A stretch of 64,000 nt of DNA from Trichuris trichiura (lineage: Eukaryota > Nematoda > Enoplea > Trichinellida > Trichuridae). Location: the NCBI GenBank assembly GCA_037903355.1, contig JBAJFE010000042.1, positions 2,430,001 through 2,494,000 on the forward strand, in the 5' to 3' direction. The translations under genes and the position numbers were made by a program. Under the pieces are notes generated by a model. It was not told where the DNA came from, did no database searches, and was given only the letters and a program-made list of their open reading frames with translations. Shown here one piece after another: positions 55,701-64,000 of the stretch; positions within the stretch are counted from its first letter, which is position 1; each line of letters opens with the position of its first letter.

Positions 55701-58700
55701 TTCTGTAGGAAACGAACGTTCGAAATAGTTGACTGCATTTGAGATATATTGTGCTTTCGCCATGATCGCACAGGTTTTCGTTCGGCCTGCCTAGAGCTCA
55801 TTATATTGTAAAATAATTTTGTAACTGTCCGCCTGATGTTGCAGTTAACTTTTTGCAGAAAAAGGCAATGGGTCAAGATTTGTGCGATCAAATATTTTAC
55901 AACTTGGACTTGGAGGAGCGCGACTATTTTGGTTTACAATTCATGGACCATTTCCAAGTGCAGCACTGGTTGGACCCGACGAAACGAATTAAAAAACAAG
56001 TGTCAAGTAGGCCGTCCTCTATTAAGAGTTTGCTCCCTTAAGCAAACACGTTTTAGTTGGACCGCCGTTTACTTTTCGATTTCGAGTCAAGTTCTACTCC
56101 TCCGAACCGAACAACTTGCACGAAGAAATTACTAGGTGCTCGCGTTCTTGATTGTCAATGCACAATAAATTGACAACAACAGCTCTTTTAGGTACTTATT
56201 CTACCTTCAATTGAAGCATGACATCCTGTCGGGCAAATTGGAATGCCCTTACGCAACAATGGTCGAACTGGCTTCTCTAACTTTGCAATGTTAGCATTTG
56301 TGAATTGTTTGCTTGAGGCGATTTTGCTTTCTTACTTTTTAAAGCTGAAGTTGGTGATTACTGTCCCGAGGAGCACACGCCCGCCTTCGTGTCAGAATTT
56401 CGCTTCTGTCCCAACCAAACTGAAGAAATGGAAATAGATATTTTGAACAAGTTCAAAACTCTCCGCGGTATGACGCCGGCGCAAGCGGAGCTCGCCTATC
56501 TGAACACTGCCAAGTGGTTGCCTATGTACGGCGTCGACTCGCACACAGTCTTAGTAAGCGTTGTACGTTCGAGTTCGTTGGTCAGCGGTTATCCACTCGT
56601 AGGGGAAAGACGGAAACGAGTACACGCTTGGTTTGACACCCACTGGAATATTGGTATTCGAAGGTGCTCAAAAGATAGGCTTATTCTTTTGGTACTCATC
56701 TTAAGAAAAGCTTTGTTTTTTGCTTATACCAATTTTTAAAGGCCAAAGGTTACTCGACTGGATTTCAAGAAGAAAAAGTTGACTTTGAGCGTCGTGGAGA
56801 GCGACGAAAATGTGGGCATGCATTTCTCGCTGCTCGACGAATGGACGCTATTTTTTTTTCAGGGTCAAGAACAAGAGCATACGTTTGTTTTTCATCTTAA
56901 TTCAAACAAAGCGTGCAAACACTTGTGGAAGTGTGCCGTGGAACACCATGCTTTTTTCCGACTTCGTTCCGCGCCGCAAAAACCGACCGGTAGACAAGGC
57001 TTCTTCCGTCTTGGCTCTCGATTCCGCTACACGTACGTTGTTTGCGTATGAACTTTTTTTTGACTTTACATGCATCTTTTGCATTTCTAGAGGGAAGACA
57101 GAATGGGGCGTCACGAAGGAAACACAGTTCAACAAGCGCCATGCACATTTTGAACGTAGACCATCGCAGAGATACGGTCCTAGACAATCTCATCTTATTA
57201 GGGAAGAGCACAAGCTGCAGAGGGCTCTCTTCAAGCCGATAAGGTAGATGTTACATTACTGCCTTCAGTCTGAGTGATATCTACGGTTGGACAATTTAAG
57301 CGAGATTGAAAGTGCCGAGAAGGCGGACAGCCGAGAGGAAAGTCCTTCCAGTACACCCGAAGAGACAAAGTCGTCGACAATCTCTGCACAGGTGTGGAAT
57401 TCATCTTCATAGGAATTAAAACTGTGCAACGTTGTTGTTTAGGCGCGCGCCCCTACGATGGAAGAGATGGAAAGGGATACTGGTCAGTTGGCGAACGAGA
57501 ATAATTCGCAAGATACCGGTAAGGCGTCACGTCTTTTGCATGCTGTAATCTGACGCCATTCGTCTCAGGTTTTAATGCAACATGCGGAATGCCGCTTAGT
57601 CCGAACGCTGACTATACGAATCCATGCCTTGAGCTGTCCCAACCAGGCTCGCTGGAATCCGTCGACTCCGTTGTTTTAAAAGTGAATACAATATCAGTGG
57701 AGGAGCAAGAGGAGAGTAAGCCAACTTTTATACAACCATTAACGGAACAACCGACCACGTAAAGTAGGCTTGGACGTGGCTTTTCAAAATGGGCGGGAGG
57801 CTTGGCGCTTCGTAAGGGAAACTGCTGCGCTACTTCTTAACTGCGTTTTGCTGGCGGACTCGCTAAACGTTTCCATTAAATAAAAATCGAGCGCAAAGTC
57901 ACTTACACGTCACAGTAACTGCAGCAAAGTTAGTTGCATTCGTCACGATGCAATACGACTTATATGAAGCGCATACGGTAATTGTTTTCGTAAGCGTACA
58001 GCAAGATGTGCAGTAATGGCATTGGGTAAGCTTCAGACTTTACTTGGAAATCATCAGCTAATACTTCTGGATCATTCTGCGTACAGTAACGCGAGCGGCC
58101 AGTATCCGTATTAGAAGACAATGTTTCTGAAATCTGTGGATAGTATTGAAGTATTGAAACTAGGTAACCATACGTAATAGAATAAAGCCGACATCATTTG
58201 CCGCTACGTCCTTTTGTTTGCCAAAGCAATGTTCCTTTGCTTTTTTACAGCAGCAAAGTCGACGGAAACAACTATAAGCTGGCATTTTTGATTTTGACAT
58301 CTTTGTCCAACTTATTATTTTTTTTGAGAGTAGTAGGCTTCACGCATCGGTATGTCAACGTCAATGCTCTTTTTGATGTCATTTTCGGACTTCGCAGTTA
58401 CAGTGACGGCTTCCGATAAGCAGTGTGAGAGCGATATTTTTCAGAAATTTGTTTACCGTCATACTTATTCGAGTTCAGTTGAAATTGGGTTTCTTCTTGT
58501 CAGCGCAGCTCTACTTCCGTCTTTCTGACTCGACAGTTTTCCATTTGAACGCAAGTTCCAAGATGACTATGAATTCGTCCCATAAGGTGACAGTGCTCTT
58601 TATTTCAGCTGTTTTTTTATTATTTAGTTTTTGCATCTCCTTTAGAGTTTATTCACCTGTGGCTTTCCAATTCAAATAATTTCCGTCGGCATTCCCGCCA

Positions 58701-61700
58701 ACCGATATGATACGTTGCGCTTTCTGACTGCGGCAGTTCAGCCGCATTTCAAACCATTGAAAGTGCTATTGCGTAGTCTTGTAATCTGGTCCGCGAAGAA
58801 TTTTTTTATGCCCCTATTCGCTTTTCAAGTCGCTGTCAAGTGCATTAGTGTCTCATTATCACCCGAAGAATAGCTGTTTCCATGTTATTGTCGGTTTGTG
58901 AAGAGTAGTGACCGTAATACGATTTAACGCCTGCATTTCATTCTCATTCTTGCTTTGCCGGTAGTTTAGGAATGGCTAACGCCTAAGTGCAAAAGTCTTC
59001 CTTTCTTTAAATGTGCGCTGTGTCGAAGAGTTGCCATAACTTCTTTCACGAGTGCTCCCCAAAGTTTAAAAAAGCGTAGCTCCAATTTTTCCGTTATCAC
59101 TGCGATGGTATCGCTAAAGCCCGAGTTAATAATAGAGCAGATGAAGCGTAAGTCGAACGGACGTCGTCGCATTTAGTTATACTTCGCTTACTAGTGAACG
59201 ACGCTGAATTTAAATGAACTGAGGAATGCCTTCCATTCATATCTTAAGCGTCAGTGTTGATTCACAGTTGTCCACGCACATCTTTTCGTAACAGAGTCCT
59301 TTGTATAGGTAACGGCATGTTCATATGAAATCTCTTTCTGATGTGGTAGATTTTTTTGCATAAGTGAAACTAAATTAACCCTAGTGATTTCATGTGAGAC
59401 TATGTATAATGACCTTAGGATTTTTGAAATATATCTGCGTTAATCCTGCAATCCTGTCATTGGCATTTCAACGTGAGAAATGTTTATGTTGTGGTCATTC
59501 CTACCCTTTCTGATGAAAAGAGTCGTTTTTAATGATTACAGATCCTCTATGATTCTATCTTATGTTATCATTGCAAATACAGTCGACCCTCGTTATCCGC
59601 CGATTAATTCGTCCAAACTTGTTCAACGTTTTTCCCGCGTTAAATAGAATACCCTATGAATAAGGCCAAATAGCTTATATTCTAGCCGCGTATTTCGTCC
59701 TGCTCCCTTGAATTCCTTCCGGAACGGTTATCATACCTAGTAATCCTTCGAAGCTTGGTACTACAGTATTTAGCCACAAGATAAAGACATCAATGAGACT
59801 GCGTTTGTCCAATGGGCTTAGCCATCAGAAACCAGCCCGTTAGATACAAGAAAGGATGAAAGTAAAATTCTGTTTCTGTAAACTGGTGGGAATCGCCTTG
59901 CTGTAATGAGCTAAGCGATGTACTGGTACGCGGAATGGGTACAGAGCAGGGGAAATATCAAATACGTAGGCGCACTTAAGCAAAAAGTAGTGAATATCGC
60001 ACCGGAACACATCCGCACAGAATGAAACGTTCACGGCAGAAACGTTTGCGTCATGATGAATCAATTTACTCACTTTCTGTAGGTGGGCGCAGATACCCTG
60101 AATACTGGCCAGTCCTACGGTTTCTTGAACTTAATGGTAGCGAAATTTCTCACCTTAAAATGATAGTCTCCGCAGCTGCTGGAGCTTTATTTAAAAGCAT
60201 TGTTATAGGGAACTCTGTCCCTTTTCTTCTCTTCATCGAATAAATCTTGTAGCGGCTTCAACGAAGCCGTTATTCCTCGTGTAACCATGATGCTACGTTC
60301 CATGGATGGACCGCGTTCAGCAATCACATCCTTTAGGTCTTGCGCTTGCCGGAAAATACTGGCAAGCTTTTGCAGCGCTCAATCTGAGGGTGTTTAAGCT
60401 CCTATATCTTCCACATAACGCCATCGTCGCTGCCCTTAGGTGACTGCATCAGTTCCTCCAGTTCCTCTTTAGTGAACGGTTCTCCACAATCTTCTATGTG
60501 TTCTCTATTATCGTCTTCTGTCATGTCGGAGAAACTCTCACCTCCCAACTCCTTGGCAATATTTACTATGTCCATGACCTCCTCATCGATGGCATGTAAG
60601 TCCTCGCATTCACTGACTGCGTCTCCCCGCAAACGCTTCCAGCAACCATTGACTGTTATAGGCCTTATCCTGTGTACTGCTATGTGAAAGATGGCGTCAC
60701 TATTTCACGCCAGACAAACCGCGTTGTATAGAACTCGCGGATAACGAAGGCCGACTGTACTTTAATCCAACATCCTGACAATATCTAAGTAGGTAGTAGT
60801 CAAGATTATGACCAGAATAGGGCACCGGTGTTTCCACTGTGCAGTATTTGCTTAGAGGTAAAAGAATTTTTTTTAGCTATGCAAATATTTCTCGGGGATT
60901 AGTCATGTTCAATAGTTATTCTCGCGCTGCGCGTTTTTGTGTAAAATGCTGCCTACTGAAAACACAGCTTCCTTTAGCGATTGCAAAGGACTTTGTCAAT
61001 ACGGAATTGGCAAATCATTAAAATAATATGAGACTTTTGTTTGCAGAGCTTCTGGGGCCCACTTTGTCCCATCTTAAGTCTTTGTCAAAAATATCCCCGA
61101 AGTCGGGACATGCAACCTCCTGAAAGATTGACGGACAAAAGTCTCACATGAGTTGAACAGGTTGCATCCGTATGTAAAATATAAACGGCATTTGAACGTT
61201 TTGACTAAGGGCAATTCTACCTCCTTTGAGTCTTAATGCATCATCAGCTATACATCATTTTGCTGTCAACGAATTCCTTTTAAGTAATTCCCAAGGTTTT
61301 GCCTTCACCGTTGTGACAAGCTGCGTATTGCAATACAGCACGCACCATCTATACTCACCTTTTCAAGTCGCCTTGCGTTGCTCTATCTCAATCATTCGCC
61401 AGAAAAAGTTTGAGTTTTCCATTTCTACGTCTTCAACAAAAGCTAGAACGCGCGAAGCAACTGGATTTTAGTTTCCATCCATACCTGGTCATGCTTTTCC
61501 TAACGTCCATAATCGGTAGCTTGGACGGTTACTGCAGGGAAAGAAGCACCAGCTCTCTAAATACAATAGTCTCGTGTAAAGCCTTTTAAAATTCAATAAA
61601 TGTCGTACTGCGCGCATCCGTAGGAGAACTGCTGTGGTTAGACGCAATGCAAAGTGCAGCTGCTTTCCGAATGACGACGTTAACTGCCAACTGTAGAAGC

Positions 61701-62490
61701 GGTTAAAATTCCACGCGTCGAAGTTTGTTAGCACGTACAGCTCTAGTCACTCTCTTATCTTGATGAATCAGACACGCGTGGAAACCGAACGTCAGTAATC
61801 GACAGTTTTTCGCAAAGCTTAAACACCTACACCACGTCGGCATATCGTACGATAGGCGCATTGAGAGTAGGAGGCTCTATTTTATTTAAAAGTGTAGACA
61901 GGAGTTCAGAAGCAAATGTTTTCCTAGGCTTTATACGCTCTTTTGATTGCAGGCCAAAACGGAATCAAAATTGATCAACAGTCAAACGTTACCACAGTGT
62001 ATGTAACCAACGGAAGCAACAGCGTTGATGCAAACACCAATACGTCAAAGACGCAAACTGTCGTTACTAGTCGTTTTGTCAAGGAAAGAGACAGCAACAT
62101 CGCTTTGACTCGTCTACCAGTGTCTACTTCAAAGCTGCCCGTACGGAGCAGCGTCAAAATGCTGCGTACCTATGAGAAGGTCCATTCTATAGAGGATAAT
62201 ATTGCCGTAAAGGCACCAGCGGTAGGTTGACCTTAATCTTTGTGAACACATTCTAAAGCGGAATGTCATTTTGCAGAATGGTCAGCAGACTGGTCACCTT
62301 TCCACCAGTCGTATACCCACACGGTCCGATGCTAGCAGGTAGTGTTGTTTGTTTTTCTTCTCCCTGTTTCTTTTGCTATCAATTTGTTTTAAGAGAAGTC
62401 AACATGGACCGTATCGCTTCCACGCGGAATAGCTGTTCTCAGATACCCAGACGGGTTCAAAGTCGTAGCACCGTGATAACGCAGCTATAA
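52792..62490 (+). CDS. EPB41L5: Yurt/EPB41L5-type FERM protein, 643 aa
   Basis: Fifteen exons: 52792-52965, 55859-56006, 56057-56135, 56192-56289, 56345-56553, 56603-56691, 56742-56811, 56863-57032, 57091-57243, 57301-57391, 57443-57518, 57569-57715, 61953-62221, 62277-62338, 62394-62490. All phases agree. The FERM domain spans residues about 42-340: F1 ([37 protein letters not shown]), F2 ([32 protein letters not shown]) and the PH-like F3 ([23 protein letters not shown]). FERM-adjacent FERRPSQRY follows, then a low-complexity tail ending in TQL, a class I PDZ ligand. These proteins link polarity complexes to the cortical cytoskeleton at the plasma membrane. Introns 1 (2.9 kb) and 12 (4.2 kb) are large; intron 12 contains a Tigger remnant. 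Confidence 0.93.
55523..55801 (-). CDS. Possible nested antisense ORF, 92 aa
   Basis: Inside intron 1 of the FERM gene, ending 58 bp before its second exon, a minus-strand ATG opens 92 codons of Lys/Arg/Leu-rich sequence without domain or signal peptide. Composition is protein-like but there is no other support. Confidence 0.22.
   Translation of the reverse strand: MSSRQAERKPVRSWRKHNISQMQSTISNVRFLQKLGKIVTFNLIDFLEKKCKKVRTLLSSNIEAVKSYLLLTDSNALQMYKFKGQSAQGQEF
57716..57884 (+). terminator. Alternative 3' end of the FERM gene
   Basis: If exon 12 is not spliced at A|GTAAGC, the frame continues for 15 more codons ending in QPTT and a TAA at 57760-57762. AATAAA follows at 57879-57884. This would give a protein of about 513 residues with the FERM domain but without the TQL tail. 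Confidence 0.4.
59580..60757 (-). mobile_element. Tigger element remnant in FERM intron 12
   Basis: A 1178 bp element has ends CAGTCGACCCTCGTTATCCG and CGCGGATAACGAAGGCCGACTG and TA on each side. The minus strand keeps the transposase acidic tail (60402-60632; [11 protein letters not shown] matches REIGGEGFSEM of the 30.7 kb copy). The DNA-binding and catalytic parts are deleted. It lies antisense within the intron. Confidence 0.88.
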
Positions 62491-63809
62491 ATTTTTTTTG
62501 TTTTAGCTACACACTGTCTTTCACCTAGAACTGTTCACTTCGTTTTAGGGTCATTGTTTTTATGTCAGTCGTTCTTTAGCTGTTTACGACAGTTGCTAGC
62601 CAAACGCGAGTCTGGCTGTTCATGTCATATACGGTATCGCAAGTTTTAATTGAACTGATCTTTTTTACTTCCAAACCTTTAGCTCAGCGCATGTACTCTC
62701 AAAGAACCAAGTTCAATCGTTTAGGCTTACACAAACATCCTCGTTAAAAGCTGTGCTGCTAAGAACATTTTTATCTATTTATTTTGTGTAATCTAAATAT
62801 TTCAAAGCTACTGATTAGCTGCTACTCTTTGGTTGGGTAATTTTCGAATTTGTTTCACAGAGCAAACAGTATTTGCTCTTTGAGAGCGTACGCTTTTAAG
62901 CAGTTTTTAACAGCCAATGCATTGTGCCATCGCTCTTCTACTGTCTACTCAAAAAGTGACGGAGAGACTGAAGTTGAGCTTTGGGTCGTATTTAATATTA
63001 TTTATGCAACGACTGGTCCATTTTGCAACCCGCGTTGCTTTTGTTTCCTTTAGTTTGCCATATCAAACTAGAGCGTTTCAAAATGGACAGCGCTTGACGT
63101 AACTTTCCGAACGCTTTAAATTAGAAGACGAAGTACTGCGCAGCCTTTTATTCGCGAGAAAAAGATTCATCGCTTTTCATGCAATCTTTGTGGTTCGCCT
63201 AGTTTAGACTTTTTTTTAAATTTTAACTTACATTTTACTTCTACATTGGTTTTGTTTTAATTTTTATTTCGCCATTCGTTTCGTTTTTCCTGTCTCCATG
63301 CCTTTTACTTTACGCCTAATTATTGCTATTGTTTTTAAAAGCCGACATTATTTTAACGTGTATTATTTCATACTTATCTTGTTCTGTTATGTTTTATTAT
63401 TTTCTCCGTTTTCGTTCACAGTAGTGTTGAAGCTACTTTTAAAAATGAACGGTTTTTCCGTTTAAAGTCGTCCCCGAATTTTTAAAACCGCCGTGTCGCG
63501 AACGTTGTACCTTTCTGTGCTTTTTATTTTGCTCTGATCACGGAGAACGATGGTCCCTGAAAGCTTGGCAAAGAAAAAAGACTTTCACTTCAAGTGAACA
63601 AGAATAACGCAAATAGTGCTTGTCGTGGCGTCCATTAAGAGTACTCAGCTACTGTAACTAAATAGTGTGATGTTCAGGATGGAAATGAATGAATAAAAGT
63701 TGCGGGAAAAGTTAGACAACTTTAAAATAAGTATTGTACGATCGCGCGCCTGTCACATTGCCACTATGTACTGTTTCTTTTGGCTCGTGCGGCTGACTTG
63801 TTTTGCGCT
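62491..63809. other. No gene recognised
   Basis: 3' region of the FERM gene; very T-rich on the plus strand. AATGAATGAATAAAAG at about 63684-63699 is a possible polyadenylation signal. Confidence 0.45.
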
Positions 63810-64000
63810 ATGGTAACAGGCGACGTTAAGCAGCTGCACAAGTTACCATTCGTGCACTGCAAGTTCTGCGACGATGTTGCCGCTTATGCCCCTGAATATT
63901 TGGTGGTAGCATTCACGAACCTGACTGACTATTACATCAATACCAAAGACTTGTTCATCGCTAAGCCAAACCGGTCCGTATGCAACTTTCGTTGGGTCTG
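63810..64000 (+). CDS. 5' part of an unidentified gene
   Basis: An ATG at 63810 opens a frame that stays open to the window edge (63 codons and 2 bases). The sequence has globular composition with a CKFC pair, several Tyr/Asp and a hydrophobic YLVVAF stretch; no signal peptide. An alternative reading is that CTATGGTAACAG is an acceptor and the exon starts at 63820. I do not recognise the family. The gene continues outside the window. Confidence 0.5.
   Translation, partial: MVTGDVKQLHKLPFVHCKFCDDVAAYAPEYLVVAFTNLTDYYINTKDLFIAKPNRSVCNFRWV

Noticed and set aside
1..64000. tRNA, snRNA, spliced-leader RNA or CRISPR array
   Set aside because: Scanned by eye for GGTTCRANYCC-type loops, U6/SL cores and regular spaced repeats; none convincing apart from the two 5S copies.

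Overview
The window is eukaryotic. Genes are split by many short introns (often 42-60 bp) with GT-AG ends and TTTCAG-type acceptors. The gene set (two-pore TWK-type potassium channel, serpentine receptor, secreted multi-Kunitz protein, Ly6-like GPI protein, nematode-like 5S rRNA copies) fits a nematode. The moderate GC content and intron style suggest an enoplean (Trichuris-like) worm, but that genus-level guess is inference only. No bacterial, CRISPR or viral genes were seen.

Layout. 1-16 kb is gene-poor and repeat-rich: inverted-repeat (foldback) elements at 5.3-6.0, 9.0-9.3, 11.0 and 15.1-15.6 kb, a pogo-type MITE at 9.6 kb and a dead mariner at 13.7-15.0 kb. A serpentine receptor gene lies at 16.6-18.1 kb (+), then a 0.55 kb palindrome, a Ly6/three-finger GPI protein at 20.0-20.5 kb (-) and a TWK channel at 21.8-26.4 kb (-) with a complete hAT MITE in its largest intron. 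28.8-34.8 kb is a transposon nest with a Tigger/pogo transposase carrying one frameshift and full or partial foldback elements. A TATA-driven secreted three-domain Kunitz gene is at 35.7-36.5 kb. Two diverged 5S rDNA units follow at 37.9-39.1 kb.

The right part holds conserved housekeeping genes that could be reconstructed exon by exon with every splice phase consistent: LTV1 (40S ribosome assembly, 40.8-42.5 kb, +), aspartyl aminopeptidase DNPEP (46.4-48.6 kb, +), POLDIP2 (48.8-51.8 kb, -, tail-to-tail with DNPEP) and a yurt/EPB41L5-type FERM protein (52.8-62.5 kb, +, divergent from POLDIP2 across a 1 kb shared promoter region). A 2.3 kb foldback with a second foldback nested inside lies between LTV1 and DNPEP. 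A new gene starts at the right edge (63.8 kb) and runs out of the window.

The most interesting signal is a dispersed family of inverted-repeat elements. Most of them carry a hammerhead-ribozyme-like core (CUGANGA, a hairpin with partly covarying stem, GAAAGCU), usually near the fold axis. Three copies are flanked by 13-18 bp direct repeats, which points to target-primed insertion (Penelope-like or other retroelement) rather than cut-and-paste transposition. Whether the motif is an active ribozyme is not shown: there is an extra base next to stem II and stem I is not obvious.
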